Assembly (NCBI GenBank): GCA_949361645.1
Contig: OX442428.1
Coordinates: 2,281,847 to 2,345,846, forward strand
Direction of reading: 5' to 3'
Length of the DNA stretch: 64,000 bases
Origin: Spongilla lacustris
Lineage: Eukaryota > Porifera > Demospongiae > Spongillida > Spongillidae
This document shows, in pieces, positions 54,472 through 64,000 of this stretch; within the stretch, counting starts at the first letter, position 1; the number at the start of each line of letters is the position of its first letter. The notes under the pieces were generated by a model. It was given only the letters and a program-made list of their open reading frames with translations, had not been told where the DNA came from and did not search any database. The position numbers were made by a program, and so were the translations under genes.

Positions 54472-54680
54472 GAGTGAAACAAGATATAAAAATTTAATTA
54501 AAATAAAATTGGTAATGTAAGATTTACATGTAAACACTAATTGAATAAAAAGTAAGGAAACAAGGAATTACGGAAATTATACAATTCATTAATCTATAAA
54601 TATTACATACCTACATTATTTAGACCATCTAGATACCTGCAAATTGCTCAATGTAGGTCTGTAATATTACATACAAGCCT
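54472..54680. mobile_element. MITE of the GAGTGAAACAAGATATAAAA family, right arm truncated
   Basis: The left arm is close to that of the element at 50073, including AAATTTAATTAAAATAAAAT and ACAAGGAATTACGG. The right arm survives only as a short AATGTAGGTCTGTAATATTA match. Confidence 0.75.
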
Positions 54681-54953
54681 TACCATGGTATCAACAAACT
54701 TTGTATTTAAAAAACTGCCAACACAAGTTACTGATCAGTATATTCTGCAATTGCATGGAATAGGAGGTTTGCCACTAAGGGGATGCTTAACAACAAGACT
54801 GTAGTAGTAGCGCACAGATGACTTTGTGCCCACCACTATTGGCACAGCAACTATATAGTACCTGTTGCATCACAAAAAAAGGAGAGCTAGCTCAATTTAT
54901 ACTTGTATAGCACATGAGTATCTTTGTTGTGTAAATAAGCTATATGTAGAATC

Positions 54954-55027
54954 TGGTGCGAGACTCTACCATGAAATTGCAAAATACTAGCTAGTATTTT
55001 GCAACTTCATGGTAGAGTCTCACACCA
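54954..55027. repeat. Near-perfect 74-bp palindrome
   Basis: Two 37-base arms pair with two mismatches; centre ACTAGCTAGT. Arm contains GACTCTACCATGAA. Confidence 0.95.
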
Positions 55028-55029
55028 GT

Positions 55030-56040
55030 TTCATTGAAGCATATAACATCAAATGGAATGTATTGAATATATTGTGGAATTGGTGAGTCAGGGCAATGAA
55101 GTCCAGATGTAGCAGAGCTTACTGTTTCTTCTTTGATGTACTGAATCATGTGACTCATGTCTCTATAATGTTGTAGTAATAAAACTGGTCTCAAATGAAA
55201 TCTTTCGAATCACTGCATGCTTTGGAAGTTCCCACACCATCTATTTTTCCTGTAGCATATTGCTAGCTCGGGTTCTAGGTTCATTAATCGGCTCAAGTAC
55301 TCTTTAATTGGATGGAGCAACGTGCATATTCTGCATGAAATCACTGGTGAAGTGAAGTGGGTGAAGTTTGCTTCTAATGGCACAGCTTATATGACGAGCA
55401 TACTACACACGTTATCACATTATCAGGATTGATTTCCTTAGTGGAGACTTTAAGATTAGTGTAGCTAGCAATCATGATGCAAGTAGAAAATATGCAGTTG
55501 TGAACGACTGTTTGCGGAGAATTAGTTTTTTTTCTCCAGTTCTTTATCAAGTTAAATCAAATGAACAGCACTTGTTAAGTAGAAATAATCCATCAGCTAA
55601 GATGTGTACCCATGATGGCTTAATATGATCTCCTGCAAAAATGTCATCGATCCCACTGCGGCTGATTTTAGTAATTGTAGGCAAATGGGAGGATTGAGCA
55701 AGATATACTGCAGTTTAGCTTGATCTACCTAGGTTTATCTCTGTTGTCTGAGCTTTCTAAGCGTCTGCACTTTGACTGCATTACAATCCAAATACGCTCG
55801 CTAAAGTCCTACGGTATACATTAACTATATAGTGGGTGTATTCATGACGCTTCAAATCCTACATGTACATTATAATGGACCATGCTGGCGGGTAATTATA
55901 ATTATGAATTAATAGCTATTTAAAAGGCACACATGTTCTAATGTAGTTTGTGTTGCCGTACACATTCAATCAATGCATATGGCTCGTGCATGCACGGGAA
56001 ATTAACAACGGACGCTTGCAATTGCAATTACTGACGCGTC
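55030..56040. other. No gene seen; possible upstream region of the PDZ gene
   Basis: AT-rich until about 55960, where CpG content rises next to the coiled-coil/PDZ gene. No exon recognised. Confidence 0.45.
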
Positions 56041-56057
56041 GTGAGCGTCCGAATTTT

Positions 56058-57674
56058 TAGGCATGCTCACCCCAAGTTTCCACCCCCCGTTCCCGCGAGA
56101 CGGAGGATAGAGAACCAAGATTACGAGTCAGGGACACCCGTGGTCGGCGTGGAGGTGCCGGTGTCAGACGTGGAACGTCGCAGGGCCCACATCGATCTTG
56201 TCAACCCAAAGCACCCGTTGGTGGGCGCCATCACCTCCTGTCCGGCCTACGCAGAGAGTGAGAGGCCTTGCGTCCAGACCTCCGACAGCTCGCACCAAGA
56301 TCTGTGGAACCGTCCGGATACCAGCAGTCAGGAGCTCTCAAAGTTGAAAAATGACTTGCAGATGCAGTTGATAGAGAAAGAGATGGAGGTGTTGAGTGCC
56401 AAAGAAGATAAGAGGGTAGCAGAGGAGGCAATGAGAGAACTGCAGAGCAAGCTGGAGGTTAAGGATAAAGAGCTTAGAGCAGCAGAAAGCGTGAAAATAG
56501 AACTACTGGAAGCGAAAGACCGTAAGCTTAGAGCTGCAGAGGAGTCAAGAAAAGAACTCCAAAAACAGCTGAGGGTTAAAAATGAAGAGCTCTTGTTAGT
56601 GTATGAACAGCTGAAAAAAGAGCAGCAGGAGGTTGAGATGTTGACGAGGAAACAAGATGTTGGGACTGGGGACCAGATGAGGGCAGAGGATTGTAAACAC
56701 GACCAGATCAACTTCATTACAAGTGATGGTAAGGTTGGCTTTGTTAGTAGCAATGATGTAGTGTAGAAGTCCACTTTGAGTTGACAGAGTGCACATGCGA
56801 AAAAAATTAAGTACATTCATTGGCAATTAGTGGTCACCTAATATATGTACATGTAGCTTAGATGCATGGTATTATACATGATCTGGTGATATATACATGC
56901 AGTGTTATATGATTCCTGTTAATCACATGCAGATAATGTGAGCATTATTGAGCCCAGAGATATCTTTTGTAGTACCTACCAGTGTGTGTAGTACCAGTGT
57001 CTGCACATGGCTATGTAGTACCCTACCACCACCTTACAACTCTTCAGACTATCTTGGGAGGAATGTCACTTTCACCATAGTCCTTAACAAGGTAACAAGT
57101 GTTCTGTGACTTCACTTTGATTACAATTTGTTGTCTTCTGAAAAGGGACCCTCTGGCTCCATGGGCATTGGCATTATGGGGGGTTTTAACTCTCCTTGCT
57201 TTGAAGGGAACTTTGGAATCTTCATCACCAAGATTTTCCCTAAAGGAGCAGCAGGAAGAAATGGAAGGCTGAAGTAGGTCCCTCTCCCTCTACCTCCCTT
57301 GCCCCTCCTCCATACCCACTCCCCTTGTTCTCTTCCCCTCCTCCCAACCCTCCCTCTCCCACAGATTAGGTGACCAAATACTGTCCATAAATGGTACCTT
57401 GCTGGAGAATGTCAGCCATTTGCAGGCTGTCACTATCATGAGGCAGACAGAGCAGCAAGTCACCCTGGTAAGGGGGTGTGGGAGGGGGAGGAGGGACTGT
57501 GAGGGTGAGAGAAGGAGGAGGGATTGGTGGGAAGGAGAGACTGAGAATGGGAGAGACGGTAGGACTAGGGGATGAAGAGAAGGGTTTTGTGGTGCTTAAC
57601 TGCCACTATATTCTTTCTGTTGGCAGGTTATTTTGCGCTCTGAGGCAGTAGATGTTTCACCACTTGTGGCAGCA
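56058..57674 (+). CDS. Coiled-coil protein with C-terminal PDZ domain, partial at both ends
   Basis: Exons in phase: about 56058-56728, 57048-57091, 57146-57273, 57365-57467, 57627-57674. The first begins after a TTTTTAG acceptor and encodes PKFPPPVPARRR, a proline-rich SH3-type ligand. A polar stretch follows, then about 110 residues of Glu/Lys/Leu heptads forming a long coiled coil. Exon 1 ends with FITSD, joined through GTAAGG to DYLGRNVTFTIVLNK. The PDZ domain follows with a GSMGIGIMGGF carboxylate loop (GLGF position), GIFITKIFPKGAAGRNGRL, LGDQILSINGTLLE and QQVTLVILR. PDZ domains bind C-terminal peptides at membranes or junctions, so a scaffold is likely. No in-frame ATG precedes the proline-rich part, so an upstream exon is needed. 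A GTAAGT after 57674 shows the gene continues, but sequence beyond is transposon. Confidence 0.78.
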
Positions 57675-57739
57675 GTAAGTATCAAGTGCACACCTATAGA
57701 TATGCTAACATAATTAGCAGTGTACCAAAGACATCCACG

Positions 57740-58880
57740 ATGTAAGCAATGTATATGTTCCGCACGGATGTTCACCCGTTGATTAACCGGCCAACCCGTT
57801 GATTAACCGGTTTGCCGGTTGTTTAACCGGACATGCCATAATGCGCATGCTCGTATGAATGTATGAGCTCGTGGACATGGAGAAAGACTCGATCAAGATC
57901 TTTTCCTGTTGGTGGAAAACGTACCAGAAGCGTGGTGATCATGATCAGAAAGAAAGTGGCTCAAAGATTCGTTAACCATCTCAAAGGTACTCCAGATGTG
58001 GATGGCACCTTTCGTCACTTAGTCAAAAAGAGCGGCTTTGCGTTGGTGGACCTGCAATCAGTTGGAATAAGAGATGTTCTGGTTTTTTCTGTGAAAGAAA
58101 AGAATCAGGTACTGCACATACTGCACGCATGTGATTGAACAATAGTATCAGTAAGTTGTACTCATCTTATAGATGTTGAAGGGGCATATATATATAGGAG
58201 AGTTCAATTGCGATTGAACAGGTTCATAACAAGGACTGTTTGCATGCAGGAACAAAGAAGATGTATGCAAGGGTATTTGCGACCAGTGCTTTATATCTAC
58301 TGAGTTACATTTTAAAAAATTTATACAGTTTCAGAGTTTTTATTCATATCTTCCAAGAAGTGTGGTTGAGCACTATATAAAGCTGTGTGTCACTTGCAGT
58401 CTCAGAATGCCTCAAAAAACGAAGCCAAATCTTCGGCCCATAATTGCAAATGGGTTGTTTTCTCGAGTACTGGTATGTTATGTGATAATGTTGCATTACA
58501 TAATACATATGACTAATGGATATGACTGAGGCATTTGCCTCATGATGACATAGTTGACCATTGGTCAAAATTCACTTTTGCATTTCCTTTGGCACAAAAG
58601 TCATCTAAGGAGGTGACCAGTGCCTTAGAAAAATGGGTGTTCCCATTTATCGGCCTGCCTAGTATTATACAGAGTGACAACGGTAGAGAATTTGTTAACA
58701 AATGTCAAGTTGATTGAAGAGGTGGTGGCTTCTCGGCCTGGAAGTGTGAAACTTGTGAGTGGTCGACCACGTCATCCTCAATCTCAAGGCTTAGTAGAAC
58801 AGGCTCACTATACCTTAGAGCAAATGATAAGTGCTAAAATTTCAGAATGTGAATCCAAGTAACCCCCTTGGACAAGATGG
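57740..58880 (+). pseudogene. Broken rve-type integrase, GINGER/KRBA2-like
   Basis: A first open frame (57863-58138) carries RFVNHLKGTPDVDGTFRHLV. After a non-coding gap, 58535-58862 carries the integrase core in two frames: VDHWSKFTFAFPLAQKSSK (first Asp), LPSIIQSDNGREFVN (second Asp), then GRPRHPQSQGLVEQAHYTLE (Glu). The spacing fits the DDE core of cellular-type integrases found in GINGER transposons and in KRBA2/SCAND3 proteins, not the retrotransposon copy at 30608. Stops and a shift near 58710 show it is dead. Repeated CCGTTGATTAACCGG words at 57775-57830 may be its left end. It lies inside or next to the following intron of the PDZ gene. Confidence 0.6.
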
Positions 58881-58899
58881 CTGCCCCATATTGTCTGTA

Positions 58900-60600
58900 A
58901 GTTGGAGCATTTTTTGGTGTGGTGGTTGGGATGTTTTTTTGTTTAACTGGTAGGTGTTTTTGTATAATAGTGGAGTGTAGAATGGTGTTTAGGTGGTGGA
59001 GGGGTTGGGGTGGAGAAAAGGGGGTGGGGGAATGGGGGGGGGGGGGGTGGTCCCATTCTCCTTTCATCTCTTTTCCAGTACCATGTGTGGGCGTCCTGAG
59101 CACTGGGCCCAGCATCAAAGTACTCATGAGTGACGACTGCTTGAAGGCAGGCTGACATGCTCGTAGGCTTTTGGAGTGAGTGTTATGTACATGCAGGGAG
59201 GGAACGCTCTCTGGTGTACATATACAGTACACTCGTCCTATGTGGATCCATGTATGTTTGCATGTTGTATGCATGTGTGCATGTGACATTGCAGAATATA
59301 ATCAGATCATTTGGTATTTTTGGGAGAGAAGGCATTGATGGAGCTGTTCTCTAACTCAAATATCCAATGATCTGACAATTCTGCATGGGCATAGGTGGAA
59401 TGGGGGGCAGGGTGGGGTAGAGGGATCTCTCATTGAATTTTTGAGCTGTCAGCGCTGATCTTGGCACCTGTCACTATTCCTCCAGTATGCCCAAATAGGA
59501 GTTTGAGGGAGAAGCTGAGGGGTTGAACGCGGGTAAAGGCTACATCTCACCTAAACCGTAGGGCAATGAATTTTTTGATTCCATTTGTACTCTATATTTC
59601 CAAAATGTATCTTGTTGTGTCATAGCAGTTCTTTGAATTCCTTTTATTTCGCTTAGTGTATTGTCCATCTTTCTAGCTTCAGAGATATTTTACCAACAAA
59701 CGCTGTATCACCATGTCATCTCACTATGTCATCACCATTACATAAGTAGGTTTGGCCTTCCTTTTTCTTGTTTTTCATGAGACCTTAGTTCTTTTCGCTA
59801 CTTCTTTAGTACTTCAATCTTACACTACCAAAATGCAGATTGGATAAATATATAGTGCATTTTAGAATCGAAATGTAGTTGCTCTAAGGGTGAGGTGAGA
59901 TGCAACCTTGTGTGTAGTATGATTATTTGACACTTTTGTGATGTGATAAACTTGAACTGCTCTGTCACAAAAGAATCCAATAAGTATATTACACTGGGGA
60001 GGGTTCTACATTTGTGGCTGCTGAGAAGGAGATGCATAGTCGCATAGCAGGGTCACTGGTGGGTTTACATGATGTGTGGGTGGCAGTGCAGGACTACCCC
60101 ATGGTGTCTGGGAGCGAGGTGATGGGAGAATGGGAAAAAATGTACAGTCCACCTGCATGGCACCAAATGCCATGTCAGGTGGACATGGGGGTATGCAAAA
60201 TGGATACGTTATGCCAATTATTTATTGCACAGTGTGTGTAGTGTGTTATGGGATCATTTTGATGAGAGAGGCTGCTTAATGAGAGAACGGAAGAGTGAAT
60301 TTTGAAAGAATGGAACCAGGGAGAGGTGAGCAGTGAATTGTGATGAGAGAATTGCACCTTTGGTATGTTATGAGTGAATGAGGAAGGGAAAATTTTCAAT
60401 ACTCATTTGATTATAATATGAAAGCATTGAACAGTAGTGAATGAAATCTTGCATATGTTGGAGTGTAACAGCATCTAAAGATCAGAATCAGCTACAATCA
60501 AAGATCAGTCACTAGTAAGACTTGCCCCAGCTACAACCAACCAAAGATCAAGGGACCAGCAGTTTGTACCAAAGATATAAGTGACCAGCTACAATTTGGC
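58900..60600. other. Gene-free stretch
   Basis: No exon recognised. Contains a poly-G run (59032-59047) in a G-rich segment and purine-rich sequence near 60240-60400. Confidence 0.5.
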
Positions 60601-60639
60601 CATGTTCCTCCCAGCTGTATTCGGACCTTCCTGAAGTGC

Positions 60640-61240
60640 CAGGGTCTTGTTAACCTTCAGTGCCAGGCTCATGTTCATTATCAATGCCAGTGTCATGTTT
60701 ACCTATTAGTGCCAAGGTCACGTTCCCCTTAATTGCCAGAGTCACCTTTAGTGCCCAGCTTGTGTTTTCCTCCCTGCAGTGTCCTGAGTCATGTTCCTCC
60801 TCCCTGCAGTTCTTGGGCCACAACCTCCCCCCTAATGTTCCAAATTTCCCTATGTATGTTACCTTGCTGTTATTTTCCCTCGCTGTTTAATTGTTTCCTC
60901 ACTGTTCTATGTTCCATGTTTACCTCACCTTTATGCAGTGCCCAAGCATATGTGCAACTCCCAGTGGGCTTTGTTCACCTCTGTGAAGTGCCCTGGGTAG
61001 TTTTGGCCCCATTAGCAGTCCTGGGCCATTTTCAGCATTCTGGGCTGTTTTTTGAAATTGAGGCAGTGCTCTGGGCTTTTTTTAAACATCTTCGCAGTGC
61101 CCTGCGATGCCCTGAATTGTTCCCCCTAGAGCTGTGTTCGCATTTCAGCAGTACTTGCAGTGCCCTGGGTCTTCAGTTTCTGGGCTATATTCTCTTCCAT
61201 GTATTTCATTGGCCACAGCCTTCACTCTCTTTTGTTACCT
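60640..61240. repeat. Degenerate short repeats
   Basis: Irregular repetition of CAGTGCC, GTTCCTC and CCTGGG words, without a fixed unit. Long open frame here is repeat-derived. Confidence 0.6.
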
Positions 61241-61244
61241 TGTT

Positions 61245-61600
61245 ACTTTCATGTTTCTCTTGCTGTTATATGTATCCCTGCTGTTGTATGTTTCCCTTGC
61301 TGTTGTATGTATCCCAACTGTTACGTAAATGTTTCCCTTGCTATGTTTCCCTTGTTTCCCTTGCTGTTATATGTTTCCCTGATGTTGTATGTTTCCCTGC
61401 TGTTATATGTTTCCCTGCTGTTATATGTTTCCCTGCTGTTATATGTTTCTGTTGTATGTTTCCCTTGCTGTTATATGTTTCCCTTCCTGTTATATGTTTC
61501 CCTGCTGTTATATGTTTCCCTTGCTGTTATATGTTTCCCTTGCTGTTGTATGTTTCCCTTGCTGTTACATGTTTCCCTGAGTTTTTTGTCCTTGCTGTTC
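61245..61600. repeat. Minisatellite of 17-20 bp units
   Basis: About eighteen variable copies of TGTTTCCCTTGCTGTTATA, some lacking the TTG. Produces spurious Cys/Phe/Pro-rich ORFs. Confidence 0.9.
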
Positions 61601-61639
61601 TGTTATGTGTTTCCCTAGGGACTTTCTATGTTCCCTAAA

Positions 61640-62109
61640 TACCTTTGTCTTTTTCCTCTCACTGTGCATGGGCAGAAGTCTACCTACCACAGTTCCAAGG
61701 TAAGAACACCAGGTAGAACTGAAATGTCCGAATGGTTAAAAATGTTTGCATTTCTGCATGTTACGAGTTCATAAAAAGTAATAGAAAATTAAAGATGTAC
61801 CTGACATTCCAAATAAGTTCTTTTCTATTCCCAGGAATATGTGTAAACATTTATACATAGCTATTGAGAAAGGTGCTAATAAACATTTTACCATTTGCAT
61901 GAATAATAAAATATTAGGTTAACAAGACATTCATTCCTAGTACTGAAAATAATTCATTATTGACAATAAACATTATATTATTGCTAACATTGCATGCTCA
62001 TAAAATGTTTTAGGGATGGCGATGTAACCAATAAAATTTTCCTCCTACTCCATGCAGTTCCTGGATTCACCAAACTTCTGTTCCCGTTCAGTATTAGTGT
62101 TGTGGTGAC
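61640..62109. other. No gene seen
   Basis: AT-rich spacer between two minisatellite arrays. Confidence 0.5.
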
Positions 62110-63870
62110 TTTCAGTGCCTTTGTTTTGGTCCTGTGTCTTGTTAGTCACCTTTTGTGCCAGTGTGGCAGTTTTGCACCATCGTGACAGTCACCTTCTGTG
62201 CCAGTGTGGCAGTTCTGTGCCATCGTGATAGTTACCTTCTGTGCCAGTGTGGCAGTTCTGTGCCAGTGTGACAGTCACTTTCTGTGCCAGTGTGGCAGTT
62301 CTGTGCCATCGTGACAGTCACCTTCTGTGCCAGTGTGGCAGTTCTGTGCCATCGTGACAGTCACCTTCTGTGCCAGTGTGGCAGTTCTGTGCCATCGTGA
62401 TAGTTACCTTCTGTGCCAGTGTGGCAGTTCTGCGCCAGCGTGATAGTCACCTTCTGTGCCTGTATTTTGGTCACCTTTGTTTAGCTGTGTCTTGTTAGTC
62501 ACTTTCTGTGCCAGTGTGAAAGTTCTGTGCCAGCGTGCTAGTCACCTTCTGTGCCTGTGTTTTGTTCACCTTCATTGGCTGTTTTTTGGTCTCCTTTATT
62601 GGCTGTGTCTTGTTAGTCACCTTCTGTGCCAGCGTGGTAGTCACGTTTTCTGGCTGTGTTTTGGTCACCTTCATTGGCAGTGTCTTGTTAGTCACCTTCT
62701 GTGCCATGTGGCAGTTCTGCGCCAGCGTGGTAGTCATTCTCTGTGCCTGTGTTTTGTTCACCTTCATTGGCTGTGTCTTGTTAGTCACCTTCTGTGCCAG
62801 TGTGGCAGTTCTATGCCAGCGTGGTAGTCACCTTCTGTGCCTGTGTTTTGTTCACCTTCATTGGCTGTGTCTTGTTAGTCACCTTCTGTGCCAGTATGGC
62901 AGTTCTATGCCAGCGTGGTAGTCACCTTCTGTACCTGTGTTTTGGTCACCTTCATTGGCTGTGTCTTGTTAGACCCCTTCTGTGCCTGTGTTTTAGTCAC
63001 CTTCATTGACTGTGTCTTGTTAGTCACCTACTGTGCCAGTGTGGTAGTTCTGCGCCAGCATGGTAGTCACCTTCTATGCTTGTGTTTTGGTCTCCTTCAT
63101 TAGCTGTGTCTTGTTAGTCACTTTCTGTGCCAGTGTGGCAGTTCTGTGCCAGCGTGCTAGTCACCTTCTGTGCCTGTGTTTTGTTCACCTTCATTGGCTG
63201 TTTTTTGGTCACCTTTATTGGCTGTGTCTTGTTAGTCACCTTCTGTGCCAGTGTGGCAGTTCTGCGCCAGCGTGGTAGTCACTTTTTCTGGCTGTTTTTT
63301 GGTCACCTTCATTGGCTATGTCTTGTTAGTCACCTCTGTGCCAGTGTGGTAGTTCTGTGCCAGCTTGCTAGTCATCCTCTGTGCCTGTGTTTTGTTCACC
63401 TTCATTGGCTGTGTCTTGTTAGTCATCTTCTGTGCCAGTGTGGCAGCTCTACGCCAGCGTGGTAGCCGCCTTCTGTGCCCGTGTTGTGGTCACTTTGATT
63501 GGCTGTGTCTCGTTAGTCACCTACTGTGCCAGTGTGGCAGTTCTGCGCCAGCGTGGTAGTCACCTTCTGTTACTGTGTATTGGTCACCTTCATTGGCTGT
63601 GCCTTGTTAGTCACCTTCTGTGCATGTGTGTGGCAGTTCCGCGCCAGCGTGGTTTCTGTGCCTGTGTTTTGGTCTCCTTTATTGGCTGTGTCTTATTAGT
63701 CCCTTTCTGTGCCAGTGTGACAGTTCTGCGCCAGCGTGGTAGTCACCTTTTCTGGCTGTGTTTTGGTCACCTTCATTGGCTGTGTCTTGTTAGTCACTTT
63801 CTCGTGTGTGGCAGTTCTGCGCCAGCGTGGTAGTCACCTTCTGTGCTTGTGTTTTGGTCTCCTTCATTGG
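62110..63870. repeat. Large compound minisatellite, 94-bp unit built from shorter units
   Basis: From about 62450 a 94-bp unit (TGGCTGTGTCTTGTTAGTCA, CCTTCTGTGCCAGTGTGGCA, GTTCTGCGCCAGCGTGGTAG, TCACCTTCTGTGCCTGTGTT and 14 more bases) repeats about 15 times. Before it (62110-62450) shorter units of roughly 47 bp made of GCCAGTGTGGCAGTTCTGTG and CCATCGTGACAGTCACCTTC repeat. Because 94 leaves a remainder of one on division by three, every frame is cycled, explaining overlapping open frames on the plus strand. Confidence 0.92.
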
Positions 63871-64000
63871 CTTTGGAACATGGAACATGGAACATGAAAT
63901 ACATACAATTAGATGAAAGGTTAGTAGGTTAGTGATTAAAATGAAATCATATAACATCAATAAATTTACTCAATAAATGAGGCCAGAGGAGCACCACCAT
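63871..64000. other. End of window
   Basis: GGAACATGGAACATGGAACATG triplet repeat near 63868-63888, which is a short stretch of a 9-base unit, then AT-rich sequence with nothing recognised. Confidence 0.5.

Noticed and set aside
60733..63833. Many open frames of 60-300 residues on the plus strand
   Set aside because: All are translations of tandem repeats; composition is a repeating word and frames overlap.

Overview
This 64 kb window is eukaryotic nuclear DNA from an animal. The genes are split by short to medium introns with ordinary GT/AG borders. Recognisable products are animal-type proteins: an ANKLE2-like nuclear-envelope protein, a PDIA6/P5-like protein disulfide isomerase, an ALDH8A1-like dehydrogenase tail, a NIPA-type magnesium transporter tail, a dynamin-like GTPase and a coiled-coil/PDZ protein. 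The abundance of TACATGTA words and the mix of Tigger, hAT, Gypsy, RAG1-N-like and foldback repeats fit an early-branching marine invertebrate. A sponge is my best guess, at low confidence. I saw no RNA genes, operons or CRISPR arrays.

Layout. 0.9-1.7 kb: minus-strand remnant of a retroelement C-terminus containing a 21-bp minisatellite. 2.9-5.9 kb: a full-length Tigger/pogo DNA transposon with matching ends and an apparently intact spliced transposase. 6.0-7.0 kb: a five-exon four-helix membrane protein that I could assemble end to end. 7.5-11.7 kb: an orphan last exon of ALDH8A1 (minus) back to back with a PDIA6-like gene (plus) that lacks its first thioredoxin domain. 15.7-25.0 kb: a dynamin-like GTPase gene of at least 13 exons, with transposons in its introns. 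25.2-26.9 kb: a broken non-LTR-type reverse transcriptase. 28.7-33.5 kb: a broken Gypsy-class LTR retrotransposon whose integrase lies upstream of reverse transcriptase, nested between arms of an older long inverted repeat. 34-39.6 kb: palindromes, two hAT elements, a repeat family with a tRNA-like B box, and a foldback element made of inverted tandem arrays. 40.2-41.5 kb: a RAG1-N-terminus-like zinc finger/RING sequence invaded by a 22-bp minisatellite. 42.6-49.0 kb: ANKLE2-like gene. 49.3 kb: orphan NIPA last exon. 50-55 kb: foldback elements, MITEs, palindromes and a second RAG1-N-like remnant. 56-57.7 kb: coiled-coil/PDZ gene. 57.8-58.9 kb: broken rve integrase. 60.6-63.9 kb: large minisatellites.

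The genes do not form a pathway; they are unrelated housekeeping-type genes separated by mobile DNA. Three patterns stand out. Several genes are present only in part (ALDH8A1, PDIA6, NIPA), and ANKLE2 and NIPA carry small frame breaks, which could be real decay or assembly/consensus error. Two transposon insertions can be read against an uninterrupted paralogous copy of the same repeat elsewhere in the window. Perfect or near-perfect palindromes and whole-element hairpins are unusually frequent. All exon boundaries were read by eye from splice signals and phase and need transcript support.
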